Below, piece after piece: positions 11,335-22,686 of a stretch of 64,000 bases of DNA. Every line of letters starts with the position of its first letter. Position 1 is the first letter of the stretch. The notes below the pieces were generated by a model. It made no database searches, was not told where the DNA came from, and worked only from the letters and a program-made list of their open reading frames with translations. Source of the DNA: Linanthus parryae. Its lineage: Eukaryota > Streptophyta > Magnoliopsida > Ericales > Polemoniaceae. Position numbers and translations under genes: made by a program. Where the stretch lies: the NCBI GenBank assembly GCA_023055425.1, contig JALGPY010000002.1:138131927-138195926 (forward strand). The letters are read 5' to 3'.

Positions 11335-12901
11335 TGTAGGGTTTTGATTCATGGATTGCGCAACGGAAGCATAATCAAACATAAAACCATGCAAAACCCT
11401 CCAAGGATCACAAGTCAAGAGACATAACGATGGTAAGGGTTAGAAATCATAAACACACCTTTGGGTTCTCCTTGATGACTTCAAACGCGAATAGTGTCAC
11501 GTCTCTACGGTTGATCCACGCCTAGAGGTGAGATCTAGATCTTCCAATCCTTGGTGCTAGCCCGGAAAGAGGAAGAGGAAGAAGAATCACGCAAAACGAT
11601 GGAAGCCAAGGTGGGCGGCACCACCATGTAGGCCGACGGGTAAGGGGGCCGGCGGTCCCAAGGGGTTTCGACCCTCTTTTGGGACTTGCTCTCTCTCCTT
11701 GCTTTGTTCTCTCCTTTATTCTATCAAATAGATGTGTGGTATGTGTAGAGAGAAAAATAAGCTAGGAGTGTTCTTTATATAGTCCAACAACTCCTTGTCC
11801 TACTACATAAAGAACCCCTCATAATCCTACTCAAGTTCGGATTAGTCCCTTTTGCAAAATAGTCCTTATCATGTCAATACATGGATTAGTTCTATTTGCA
11901 AATTAATCCTAATCATGTCTCTACATGAATTAGGCCACCTTGGCAAATCCTAATCATGTCTATACATGGATTAGTCCAACTTGCATATTAGTCCTACTAA
12001 GTTAGCAAGTTGTTGCGATTTGATCCTTCTAATTAATTAATCATATTAATTAATTATTTCCCATGTCTAGTTCACCCCTATATGGCGTGTGACCCCATAT
12101 GTTCTATTTAGTTGGTAGTAACAATGTACTAATATGGAGCGGCCTCTAGCAAGACATCCATTCTAGCCAACAAATAGAATAGTCATCATGACAAACCTTG
12201 TGCAAGTAATTGTCTCATCCCTTTGTCCCAATATCCGGATTGGACACGAGACACACAAGTCACACTCGTATATCCAATCCATAGTTTCTCGATCCTGGAA
12301 TAGCCTTATTCGTGCAAATAACATCAATATCCCATATTGATTTATTTGAGTCTGGCCAGACATTTTATAAGCACTATCCCTCGAGTGGCCTAGGATATTT
12401 GCTCCCGTTATGTGGGAGGGACAAATTCTATCTACGTCCACTACGATCTCTAAGCTTGCTTCTTATTGTATCCAGTACACGCCTTTATAACTACCCAGTT
12501 ACGGTGTAGCGTTTAACGCTACCAAAATCACAATAATCCACAACTAGATAATCTAGTGACTTCAAGTCTAAGGATGACAATACCATTGCACCGCGAGAAG
12601 CGCTTGTGACTTAACATAACATGTATGTAGCCTTCTCGGAGATGGGTCAATCCAGTATGCCATTACTCCTAATGCATACCCATGTGTTGGATCATGATAT
12701 CTCCATATCAATCCAACCCCATACTAGTCTATAGATGATTGTCCCATTAATCATTATAATTGACTAGGGATATTTAAGAATATAACACTTATATTCTAAG
12801 GACTTCATTCATGTTAACATATCTCCATATCGATAACATAATGAATCGTAAATCCATAAATGTCACAATTAATTGATTGCCTCTAGGGCACAATTCCAAC
12901 A
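11335..12901 (-). repeat. 5' LTR of copia element F
   Basis: Partner of 4665-6230, one base longer because of an extra G near 11765. It has TATA at 11774-11781 and tandem U3 repeats at 11838-12001. It ends on the plus strand at CCAACA, followed by the AAGGT duplication. Confidence 0.9.
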
Positions 12902-14277
12902 AAGGTGACACCAGATCAGGACATGCGTAATACTCTTCTCTCTAGATGGTGTAAGAAAACTCATTCCTTTCACTTTGATGCGTATTAAGCTACATCTAAA
13001 TTAGAGGATGAATCAGTTTTCATGGACTTTCTGCTATGGGTCTTCAAAATCCTCTTGAGACCTTAAAGACAGATGATGAGATAACTCTTTATTTTCAAAT
13101 GCATGATCTTATGGCAGACATGCGCAAGTACATTACGTGGATCGGAATGGATGTAGTAGAAGAACCAAAAGTTTACATCCAGTAGCCCAAAAAACACATG
13201 GAGAAGATGGATTATAATCTTCTTCAGATATTACGCTCCCAAAGAAGCCCATCTTTCTTTGGAGAGGGATCAAGCTCTCATTTATGTTGAATGAGCTAGA
13301 AGAGATCGTTCCCTTTGTGACTTTCTCTGTATTTGGACTTGTAGATACTTGATTTGTGGTGACCTCATGATAGTGTATTTTCCATGTTTTTTCTATGGCT
13401 GTGCAACTTTTGCTGTTTTTTCCATTGTTTTTGGGTATTTTTTGTAAGAGATTGAATCAAATACTTATCTCTTCTGAGAAATTACGAGGAGTGTATGATC
13501 TGATATCTTTTTCCCACATCAAATTTGTGACAATGTGAGTGTATGAGAAATTTCGTAGTCATTCTGCTCTTCATTTGAAAGTTAAGCAATGGGATACTCA
13601 AGCACCCAATCTCTAAACTTGTGTGTGTGTGGCAGTGGTATAAGACTGAGAGTCGCGAGAGACATTCACCTTAAACTAGGACCCTGAGTCGTAGGTTGTA
13701 TTTAGGCCTATCACCATTGAAAAGAAAGATTTCTCATATAATCAATTTCATTATCGAGAAGCAAATAACTCTTGGTCTCTTGCAACTCTTAGACCTGATG
13801 TCTCATCTATGAAAGAGTTCTTATGTTGGTGTACGCTAGGTTTTACCTGCATTTCCAGACATTAGAGAACAAACAAAGGATAATGCATTGATCAGTTTAG
13901 ACTATGATGGTCATCGCGTCGCACGACAACTTTGATTTAATCAAGCTCCGCCTGGGGTGTGGTCTTCATCCATAAAGATAGGCTATTACGAAACATTCTT
14001 GTTTATACATCTGAAAAGTTGTTGGAAAATTTTTTCCATTTGTGCAACCTATAAGACTCGTGTGGGAAGAGCAACTTTATGCTGGATTGCATATTGGACT
14101 TTGCAAACTTGTCTTCCTGAAATACCAACTTTACTCTTGCTCGCGAAAGTGAAGCTCCATCGCTTTGCGGAGGTGCTCATGGGATTAAGACTCGCAATGC
14201 TCTTGATGAGACATCATAGAGTCACTATTCCTTGCTTGATAATGAAAGAAATATATGTGGATATCACTCTTGAGTGA
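12902..14277 (+). pseudogene. 3' part of a decayed gene, probably plant mobile domain (PMD)-like
   Basis: After the AAGGT duplication the readable frame gives LLSRWCKKTHSFHF, close to the RW..ET.TFH. block of plant mobile domain proteins. A later segment near 13890-13960 gives DYDGHRVARQL, like the HRVARQFG block near the PMD C-terminus, followed by RVGRATLCWIAYW (14052-14090). Stops and frame changes separate these patches; the longest intact run is 106 codons (13957-14277). PMD occurs both in MULE-type transposons and in domesticated plant proteins. The family call rests on short motifs. Confidence 0.4.
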
Positions 14278-14323
14278 ACGATGAATGTTGCAAAGCAAGG
14301 AAATAACATATGCAAAACTGCTA

Positions 14324-14517
14324 TCTATATACTAAATCAGCTTGGGGTTTTAATGTTCATACAAGCATGGTTGGGATGATCTCAGCCGTTCAATTGGAGA
14401 GAAATCCACAGGCCGTCGGTTGATGAGAATAAATGGGCGGGACAGTAGTTGTCAACATCATTCATAATTCATTCGCTTCCTTTGGTGGCAGTCCCTAAGG
14501 GGCCGGGTGTATTCTAG
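14324..14517 (+). mobile_element. Small non-autonomous Helitron candidate
   Basis: The 5' end is TCTATATACTAAAT preceded by A; the 3' end is CTAG followed by T. This fits Helitron termini (5' TC, 3' CTRR, insertion between A and T). A GC-rich CCCTAAGGGGCCGGG segment lies about 10-25 bases before the 3' end, where a hairpin is expected. The internal ATCTCAGCCGTTCAAT resembles text often found in plant Helitrons. At 194 bp it has no coding capacity. Confidence 0.45.
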
Positions 14518-14870
14518 TACTATGCATTATATTAGTGTATTCAACCTTCTTCAAGTTGTATCATAAGTAATAACTCTAATCATATTTGTGAATGCTTATA
14601 TGTTCAAATTTTATTTTTCTTAGCGTCTACTGTGAAGATTTAGAAGGCTGCAGTGTAGGAAATACTACAAAAAAGGTGATGTGGAAATTTACGCAAAAGG
14701 TGTTTGGCAAACTCCATATATAACCTGTTGCGGGAAAGCATTTTTGACATTTTGTGTTTAGTAATTAGTGCTTTAGAACACCGGTTATTGTCCAATGACA
14801 ATGCTGTACATGATATAATAAATGCTTTAATACATAATATTATTACAACAAATAATTATTGATAGGGGAT

Positions 14871-14997
14871 TGATTCTTACAAAGCAGAAAATGATTCTTA
14901 CAAAGCCACTAATATTATTTATGCATATAATGACCAATGAAATTGCACAAATGATGTAGTGGCTTTGTAAGAATCATTTTCTGCTTTGTAAGAATCA
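14871..14997. mobile_element. Hairpin MITE with perfect 41-bp arms
   Basis: 14871-14911 and 14957-14997 are exact reverse complements separated by 45 bases. Each arm contains TGATTCTTACAAAGC twice, so the arms are internally repeated. The outer flanks keep weaker inverted similarity (TTGATAGGGGAT against CAATAAGGGTAA). No ORF. Transcription would give a long hairpin RNA. Confidence 0.7.
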
Positions 14998-15646
14998 TTA
15001 CCCTTATTGATAACAATGTCAAATAATAAATTTATCGAAAAGCCGGCCATGAAAATCAACCCTTCTCATACTTTTCAAAAAATGCGTGGGAAGCAATTAC
15101 TTTTTAAAAACAGAAAAATAAATATTTGTCAACCATATTAATACTGCTTTGGAATTCAAAACACATCATTGTAAAAATTAAAAGCATGCCTATATTAAAT
15201 AAATAACAAGCTCCTCTAAGAAAATAGAAGATTTTAGCCCCAAAATAAACTGCCTTAAACCTAGGCCAACATTACCTAATTTGCCATATTTTTTCTGAAA
15301 GGAAGGCCAATTATTTATTACATCATTACTTTTTTTATTACATCATTACTTGAGCTACACAAAGACTGATTAATTCCATCCTTCCTTCGCTGTTCTGTTA
15401 GCAAGGGTATTTCATTCCCGTTTCACAAAGGATAATAACCGACACAAATTGACACTTCTCAGTCGATCGACAAGAGATTCACAATCTGTTTCGATCTCAA
15501 ATCTGCTTCCGCCATAATCGAATCGGAGAAGAATTGGATCGGAGAGGTTATTCCCAAGGGCATCGCGTAGTTTGTAGTTCTTGCATAACCAAACATCAGA
15601 TCAGAGAAAAGGATCGCGAATAAGGGGCGATCAAAAGATAATCAGA
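14998..15646 (+). promoter_or_regulatory. Upstream region and 5' leader exon of the plus-strand F-box gene
   Basis: No ORF of note. It includes a short direct repeat of TTATTACATCATTACT (15315 and 15335). A purine-rich leader ends at 15646 with the donor CAGA|GTACGT, inferred from the need to reach the acceptor at 16268-16269. I see no convincing TATA box, so the transcription start is not placed. Confidence 0.35.
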
Positions 15647-16269
15647 GTACGTCTTTTAGTGTCTTCCGTAATTCTTATTTTTGTCAATTCTTGATGCCCA
15701 AACCCATGAAAACTTGTTTCTTTTGTGTTTTTAATCAATTGGCCTAGTTTGGGAAAGGTAGATTATTGGGGGTAAATTTCACTGTAAATCACCATGGAAT
15801 AAGCCATTGTTGTGCATGAAAAACGATATTTGTTTGACTGGTTTCGCAAACTCTTCTTTAATTGATTGTTGATTACCTGCATAATTTATTGCTATTCTAG
15901 GGAAAGAACAAGTAACTATCGATTTGATCACGCACAATTGTTTGGTTTGTGCAACTGCTCATACTTGTTCTCCAATTAGGGCTTGTTCCTCCACCCGTGG
16001 CATACAGAATTTGCCATCAGTTTGAACTTGTAGTGAAGTAGATATGGATATTGGCACTTCTTGTTCTGATTGGATGGCATAAGCTATCCCAGTCTTGCAA
16101 ACAAAAATTAGGTTACCAGGGATAATATGGTAAGTATTAGCTTCCTCAGTAAATAAAACCATATATTTGAAAAACAACAGTAGAACCAGGCCATGAAAAT
16201 TGCAGAAAATATCCTTCTGATTACTAATGCTATTGTTGTTCTTTTTTTCTTTTTTTCTTCTTAATCCAG
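15647..16269 (+). other. Intron in the 5' leader of the plus-strand F-box gene
   Basis: Predicted GTACGT donor at 15647 and T-rich tract plus AATCCAG acceptor at 16269. The start codon at 16284 lies 14 bases into the next exon. The minus-strand paralogue also has a predicted leader intron, which supports the model. A 203-codon minus-strand ORF across this intron is not a gene. Confidence 0.45.
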
Positions 16270-16283
16270 GTTTACTTTCGTTT

Positions 16284-17847
16284 ATGTCATCAGATATGGG
16301 CCGTGGTTGTAAAAAGAATAAAAAGACCAATGTAGACATTGTAACCGATGTCATTATGTCAATCTTGCCGGAAGACTTGATACATAGAATTCTAGATTGT
16401 ATGCCCATAAGAGATGCAGCTAGAACAAGTATCTTGTCATCAAAGTGGAGGTATATTTGGTCAGAGCATCCTCGTCTTGTGCTTGACATGCAATTTTTCG
16501 GACCGATATTCAGAAAGATAAAGGACCGTGAAGAAGCAATGAAATCATGTGTGAAAGCAATTAATACCATAGTCTATCTTCACAGAGGTCATGTTCATGA
16601 TTTTAATCTCTACATCCCAAGCGTAGTAAAATACAATTTGAACCAGGAGGTGTTTGAGTGGATTTCATACCTGTCAAGAAACGGATTCAAAGATCTCGTC
16701 GTAACAAATTGCCAAGACTCTCCATGTCCATTGCCATCAGATCTTTTTTCTTGTCCCCAGTTGGAATATTTGAATCTCAGCTACTGTGAACTTATAATGC
16801 CAAAGGCATTTAGGGGTTTTAGTGCACTCACTACCCTTCACCTAGATCAAATTGAATTTACTGAGGGACAACATGGAAACCTTGGACTGTGTGCCCCACT
16901 TTTGAAGCACTTGACCTTTACAGCATGCGATGGTATTCAACATTTTAAAATTCATTCAACGGAGCTCGATATTTTTATCTCCACCCGGAGTTGGAATGTT
17001 GAAGTGGAAAGTTTTGCAAGAAACCAAAACTTGACCTGCTTCGGTATTTTACTTGGAGGAAGAGAGTCAAACAAGAATTCGGAGAGAACAGTGAATTTGA
17101 TCCAGTTTCTGCAGAAATTGCCCAAGCTTCAGCAGCTCAGGTTTGATGGCTTTGCTCTTGAGGTCAGTTTATGGTTTAAAATGCTTTCAGAGTACATGCA
17201 ATAATAACATGAAGTTTTGTAACTCATCTAATTTTCTCATCATATTCTGGGAAGCTTTTTGATGCAGTTACCATTCGGGAGCCAATTTCAGCTACTTTTT
17301 ATCTGTTGACGATTCTTGACTTAGTTGAGTTCAAATTCTACAAAGAGGATCAGATGTTATGTCTACAGTGTTTACTCAAAACTTGTCTAAACCTGACAGA
17401 GCTCTATGTATGGGTGAGTTCATAGGAGTATTATTCGTTGATTCTGGTGTTATGTTTTATTTTCCTGTACACTTTCATGGATTTAGAAAGATGTGGTTTT
17501 CATATTACTGTGTTCTACAGGCCTCTCCTGCACGTGGTCATACAACAAATCAAAGTACAAGTCATCTTGTGACACCTGAAATTGGAAGCAGGGCATTGAA
17601 TAAACTCACCACTGTTGCCATATCTTCCATCAGCGGTTTGACTGAAGAGTTGGTTTTCATTGAAATGTTGCTTAACATGACACGGAAGCTTGAGAGAATG
17701 ACTATCAATTGTGACGAAACAGTTGATTCAAATAAAAGAATTGGAATATTAGCAGAGTTGTTGAGTTTTACTCGGGCGTCAACAACAGCAAGAGTGAAGT
17801 ACGCGAAAGAACCATGGAAATTTTACTCCCGATATCCATTCCTTTGA
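16284..17847 (+). CDS. F-box/FBD/LRR-repeat protein (At1g13570-like)
   Basis: Three-exon gene, exons 16284-17162, 17255-17413 and 17521-17847, all phase 0, giving 454 residues. Residues about 27-68 form the F-box (LPEDLIHRILDCMPIRDAAR, then WRYIW), which in this family binds the SKP1 adaptor of an SCF ubiquitin ligase. LRR-like repeats follow (LEYLNLSYCEL, LTTLHLDQIEF, LKHLTFTACDG). Exon 3 holds the FBD-like segment (KLTTVAISSISGLTEELVFI, MLLNMTRKLERMTI). Splice sites are GAG|GTCAGT, TGG|GTGAGT and acceptors GGGAAG and CTACAG; the first acceptor was chosen because the other AG near 17267 gives a stop. The substrate is unknown. The convergent paralogue at 18901-20397 has the same exon phases and an exon 2 of identical length. 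Confidence 0.85.
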
Positions 17848-18712
17848 CAGTCTTTTGAATTCATATCTTTGAGGTCCCCTGAAACTGTGATGTTGTTATG
17901 ATTTCTATGTAAGAAACATGTCTTTTGTGAGTTAGTCGAGTTTAAATTCCTTTTTGGGTTCATGAGATGCTTAGAGTGGTTGATTCAAAACCAAATCTCA
18001 GGATTTAAGTGTTATTAGGTACCCCAGAATTGTTCATAAATTCTTTGATCTGTTGAAATTTGCATGGTCAATGTGGATTGTGGACAATTGGCTCAAGAGT
18101 TTTGTCTTAGAATTCTGGACGACCCCAATGAACACCACATTATGCAGGGCCTGATGTGAGATTTCTGGACAATATCTTTCACTTTCAGAATGTGAAGAGA
18201 TTTTCTTTCACTTCCAAGCACTGGCTGATTTTACACATTGCCATGCACATGAAGAGTATAGAGTACGATATCTTTTGTGCCGGATATTTATCAGTGGCTA
18301 TCTTTACATGTAATACATGTAAATGAAGAGATATTCGGAAATGACACTGTTATATAGTTGATATAAGTCCCAAATACTTTTGATGTCTGTCCCAAATGTT
18401 TTGTGAGTTCTATCACATAGATGCCAAGGAATTCATTACTCAAATTTTTTCCTCAAAATCAAGTGAAAGGATTTCAGTGAAGCATTTATGCAACCAAGAA
18501 AAGATGAAAGCTGAAACTTGTTTTAATCTCAAATGTATCAGGATCCTGCACTGCACCGAACTTCCTGGAAGCTTTGATATTTACTCGGTGCACTTCACCA
18601 AATTGCAAGAGTAGGGATCTAGAAAGCGTTCTAACTTAGTTAACCTCTCTTTGATCAATTTATCAGCATGAGTTTTCTGACCGGTTTAAAAGGCATGTAA
18701 GATATCTCTATT
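17848..18712. other. Spacer between the convergent F-box genes
   Basis: About 0.9 kb of A+T-rich DNA that should hold the 3' UTR of the plus-strand gene and much of that of the minus-strand gene. A 72-codon ORF at 18396-18614 has no recognisable domain and is not called. Confidence 0.4.
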
Positions 18713-18892
18713 ATATGCCTCGTCCTACGTACACACACTTTATTCTGACCAAAGATAAAAGCAATACAGTTATGCATCATGACAGCCCTGTATATGCTTC
18801 ACTTAATTCTGACATAAGATAAAAGTATTACAGTTCACAGCCCTGTATATGCCTCAATCAGTCTGACAAAAGATGCAATTAATGCAGTTCAG
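18713..18892. repeat. Degenerate tandem repeat in the 3' UTR of the minus-strand F-box gene
   Basis: Three units of about 79, 55 and 50 bases, each starting ATATGCCTC or ATATGCTTC and containing TTCTGACNNAAGATAAAAG and ACAGCCCTGT or close variants. The block ends eight bases from the stop codon of the minus-strand gene at 18901, so it would be transcribed in its 3' UTR. Confidence 0.6.
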
Positions 18893-18900
18893 GACTACCA

Positions 18901-20397
18901 TCATCTCGTAAAACATGCAAAGGCCCCTTGCTGTGAAAGCCATCTTGTATTCCTACTCAACTCAGTCAAAGGTACGCATGTAACGCGTACAAGTTTCACT
19001 GCACGAGATTGCACGTCCTGTGCCGAGAATGAGAACTCCGGTCCCTTACTCGCCTTACTGTAATTGACTGAAATTGTCTCAAGCAATGGCGTGGTCGCCA
19101 AAATATACTTCAAGAAATGAAGTTCAGTTCTGGTACCATTCATGTCAAACATAGCTACTGATTTAAGTGTTTTGAACCGGTCATTTTGAAATTGAGATTT
19201 ATCCCAGGAACTAGCGTCCGTCTCCTCAGCATCACTCCCCTCCGCAGAAGCCTGTATGTAAATGATGATTGTTGTAAATTATAATAACTTGAAGAAAAGA
19301 AAAGCATAATACCAAGTAAGGGAACGTACCCAAATACTTAGTCCTGTCAGATTAGTACAGCTTCTGAGGAAACACATGAGGCGAGACATCTGATGCTGAT
19401 CACTGAACTGAAAACCAAGCAACCAAATATGCGTCAAGTTGTTCAAGGATTTTTGAGACACCAACGAAACTGTAACTGCATCCAAAAGCTGACAGTACAA
19501 CAAAAAAAACCAACAATTAGCCAACTTTTAGAACATAACATAGCTTCATAAATGAAATAAACTAAGTTATACTTATGTACTGACCTCAAGGAACAATCTA
19601 TTCAACCTAAGATGTTTGGTCCTAGGATATTTATCCAGAAACATCTTTAGATCAAAAGGTTCAGCTTGCCCATGAGTTTTATCTTTCTCCGGAAGGACAA
19701 TAGTGAGATAATTCAGGCTTGGGCTATTATGCAAAGACATATGGTTTACTTCACTACTTAAAAATAATATACAGCCATCCAAATTTGGAGCATTCACTTT
19801 GAAATGTTCGATGCCAGTGCAATAGACTACCACCAGCTGCTTAAGCTGAGGCGCATGAAGTACGTAATCAGAAAATAATTCTGAAGCAAAGTCCATACGA
19901 AAGAGCTGAAGACTAAGCAGATTATGGAACCAACCAAATGCATTTGGTGGTCTAAATAAACAGCGCGACAGCTCCAAATGTTTCAGCCTAGGAAAACAGA
20001 AAGAACTTGAAGGCAGTTTAATACAGGGACGAGACAAGTCACCAATGAGCTTGATTTCCTGGATACCATTCCTCGATAGGTATGAAAGCCACTGATGTAT
20101 GTGTTTGTCCCAATCGATATGTGAATCTGTCGAAGGAATGACGAGGGAAAACTTCAAAACAGGGCCGTTGCGAAGCAAGAGTATTTCAGTGATGGCATTA
20201 GCACAGCTGTCTAGGGAAGAAGATTTTCTGCTGAAATAGTCATTGAAGAATTTTCGATCAAAGACGAGATTAGGGTGCTCGGACCAAATGTATCTCCACT
20301 CTCTTGATAAGATAGTTGTTCTTGCAGCATCTCGAACTGGCATGCGGTCCAGAATAAGGTGGACTACTTCTCTCGGCAAACTACAGAAGACCGACAT
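18901..20397 (-). CDS. F-box/FBD/LRR-repeat protein, paralogue
   Basis: Three exons on the minus strand, 20397-19585, 19488-19330 and 19251-18901, giving 440 residues. The F-box lies at residues about 6-47 (LPREVVHLILDRMPVRDAAR, then WRYIWSEHP), followed by LRR-like segments (LKHLELSRCLF, LLSLQLFRMDF, LKQLVVVYCTG) and a C-terminal FBD-like region (FKTLKSVAMFDM, then HFLKYILATTPLLETISV). All introns are phase 0 and exon 2 is 159 bp, exactly as in the plus-strand gene, so the two arose by inverted duplication. Donors are GAG|GTCAGT and TGG|GTACGT; acceptors are CTGTCAG and ATACAG. The likely role is substrate recognition in an SCF E3 ligase; target unknown. The frame is fully open, with no sign of decay. 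Confidence 0.85.
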
Positions 20398-20399
20398 GG

Positions 20400-21565
20400 C
20401 TGAAAAATGATAAAAGAATAAACTGTCAAGAATTCATGGTTCCACCTCAAAATAAACTGAGGTCAGTTTATTTGATGACGCAGTCTAGAAGCAGAAAAGA
20501 AAGTCAAATGACGATCTTGGGTGATAAGAGAGATCTCAAAAGTTGAGAAACTCGAAATATTAAATTGGAAGAGAAAAGCAGTCTTTAAAACCATAATTAC
20601 TGCCAAAAATGGTAAAAAATGAATACGTCTCAAAATACTACCACTAACTAAGGACGAGATTTGTAAGACTGTCCCAACTTGCGAAATCACAAATGAGTTG
20701 TCAATCACGAGTTATTATGCGATAAAGTATTACCAAAACTAGTAAAGAAAACTGAAAAAAACTGCATTTTTTGACACCATAAACGATGTCTAGCGATTCT
20801 GCATCAAATAAGGGTGTACCCACCCTCAATGGGTCATGTCGGTTCTGCGTTACTTGAACTTTGTTTATATGTTATCAACTACTTATATGGGACTTTTGGT
20901 GCTGAACGAGGCCCTTCCCAGATGCCAGGGTGAAAAACCTAGAGGTTGCTGCATACAAATCGGTTAAACTTAAAATAAGAGTAACAGATCCTTTATTAAA
21001 AAAAATGTTTTAATTTGCTGGTTTGAGTTTATGATTCACAACTCAACTTTTTTACTTCTAACAAATTCGAAAAATCATTATTATCACTACAATACTCCAA
21101 GTAAGAAGAGCTAGGAAAAAACTATGAAAGGGATATGAAGAAATACATAGAATATTGTTTACTGTGTGTGGGCTAGGCAAGAAGTGATCAAAAGAGGAAG
21201 ATCCTCCTGATATAATATGCCAACATCCTCTTAGGACCCATGACAAAGAGAAGCAGGAGGATGGAGGACCATATACGCTTCTCGATGTTATGGCGTACAC
21301 AATAGTATGAACATAATTACGATTTACGACCATAATCACGACAAAATTAAATTAAGGGATGATAACTCGGGCCACCAAGAAGAGTATGAAAACCAGTATG
21401 TGACTTCCAACTTGAATATAATACTCTGTACAAACCATGAAAATTTAAATTGTAACACAAGATTGTTCGCATCTTTTTTCTGACTTGGGAAGTAAAACAA
21501 ATGAGTTACATAAGGTCTAATTCACAAAAACAATGGTTCACTGAAAGAAATAGAGGTTAACTGAC
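20400..21565 (-). other. Intron in the 5' leader of the minus-strand F-box gene
   Basis: On the minus strand the donor is TTCTCAG|GTCAGT at 21565 and the acceptor is ATTTTTCAG at 20400, two bases before the start codon. No ORF above about 93 codons and no recognisable domain lies inside; sequence at 20760-21340 is unassigned intergenic-type DNA. Confidence 0.45.
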
Positions 21566-21692
21566 CTGAGAAGGACACGTGAAGAAACCCTAGAATCGAG
21601 TGTTAGTATGTGGGATGCTGGTAACATTAAATTCAACCCGAATGCCTTAATCGGTCTCCGATGAAAGATTCATTTCGATCTCCCTATATATA
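21566..21692 (-). promoter_or_regulatory. Core promoter and leader exon of the minus-strand F-box gene
   Basis: On the minus strand a TATATATA box (21685-21692) lies about 30 bases ahead of a leader that would start near 21655 and run to the donor at 21566. A CACGTG G-box core is within the leader near 21575-21580. The start site is inferred. Confidence 0.4.
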
Positions 21693-22225
21693 TGTGTGTG
21701 CGTGTATCTATGGTAGCAATATCAAGGGAATATATGATACTAACTTTTTCTTTTTTTTTGCAAAATATGATACTAACTTTATTCCGTAACACATATCACA
21801 GTCGTACCCAAAAAAAAAAAAAAATCCCAGTACAAAAGCAACCACTCACTTTAAATCCCAGTAGTCTAAATCTAACTCCCAATAAGCCCAATTTTGTTTG
21901 AGTCGTGCTTAGGAGAAAAAAATAAAGCAAAAAATTAAACAGAAAGTGATTTGGCATATGTCACATCAATAAATGCTAAATATCACCCATATTTATTCGT
22001 CATGTTTTTCTTAAAAATCTTCACCATAATTTTTTATTCTTTCTCTCTCTTTATTTAGAAGAGTGAGGTTCAAGTAGATTTCCAGATGTTCTAATAAAGT
22101 AATTGATCTGTTTGTTCATCTTGTAGATGAGGCTATCTATCTGTAATGGGTTTTCTGAATTCAGAATCCCATGTTAGAGAAGTGAACTTTGAACGAGAGT
22201 TGTAATGTTGAGGTTTAATTTAATA
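21693..22225. other. A+T-rich intergenic DNA
   Basis: About 530 bases upstream of the minus-strand F-box promoter, with poly(A) and poly(T) runs. No gene, repeat pair or element end was recognised. Confidence 0.4.
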
Positions 22226-22419
22226 CTACCTCCGTTTCTTCTCTATCACAACGCTTTCCTTTTTCGGGTTGTTTCTTCTCTATCATACCATTTTTCTTTT
22301 CTGGTAACCTTTGAAAACGTAAATGACAGTTTTTCCCTCGGACCTACCAGCACCACCACCCCATATCTCATAACCGGTCCCCCTCCCCAACTCCCCTCAC
22401 CCTAACATTTGACAGAGAA

Positions 22420-22527
<108 letters not shown>

Positions 22528-22686
22528 CAGAGAGGAGGACGCGAAAAAAGAAGAGCATTGGAGAGGGACGAAATCAGACGGCGGTGCGGCGGTGGAAGAC
22601 GACAGTGAGGACGACGGTGGTGGTGGATGTGCAAGACGACGAGGAAGGCGGTGAAATCACACTGGTAAGGGCTCTCTCTCTCTCTC

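Larger units (their letters stand above)
4665..12901 (-). mobile_element. Complete copia-type LTR retrotransposon insertion (F), non-coding
   Basis: Two LTRs of about 1566 bp (4665-6230 and 11335-12901) bound an internal region of about 5.1 kb. Read on the minus strand, the element begins TGTTGGAATTGTGCCC, has a PBS complementary to initiator-Met tRNA directly after the 5' LTR, and a purine-rich AGTGGGAGAC directly before the 3' LTR. AAGGT flanks both sides (4660-4664, 12902-12906), a clean 5-bp target duplication. By eye the LTRs differ by about nine substitutions and one 1-base indel, so the insertion is recent. The interior has no long ORF. A second, older copy (D) is at 56363. The target is a decayed gene. 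Confidence 0.9.

Noticed and set aside
14655..14720. ACTACAAAAAAGGTG resembling a CACTA terminus
   Set aside because: Starts TACTA, not CACTA, and no inverted partner was found nearby.
15959..16570. 203-codon minus-strand ORF over the leader intron and start of the plus-strand F-box gene
   Set aside because: Antisense to a well-supported exon, no domain, and its N-terminal half mirrors F-box coding sequence.
18396..18614. 72-codon ORF between the F-box genes
   Set aside because: No domain, no homology I recognise, lies in 3' UTR territory.
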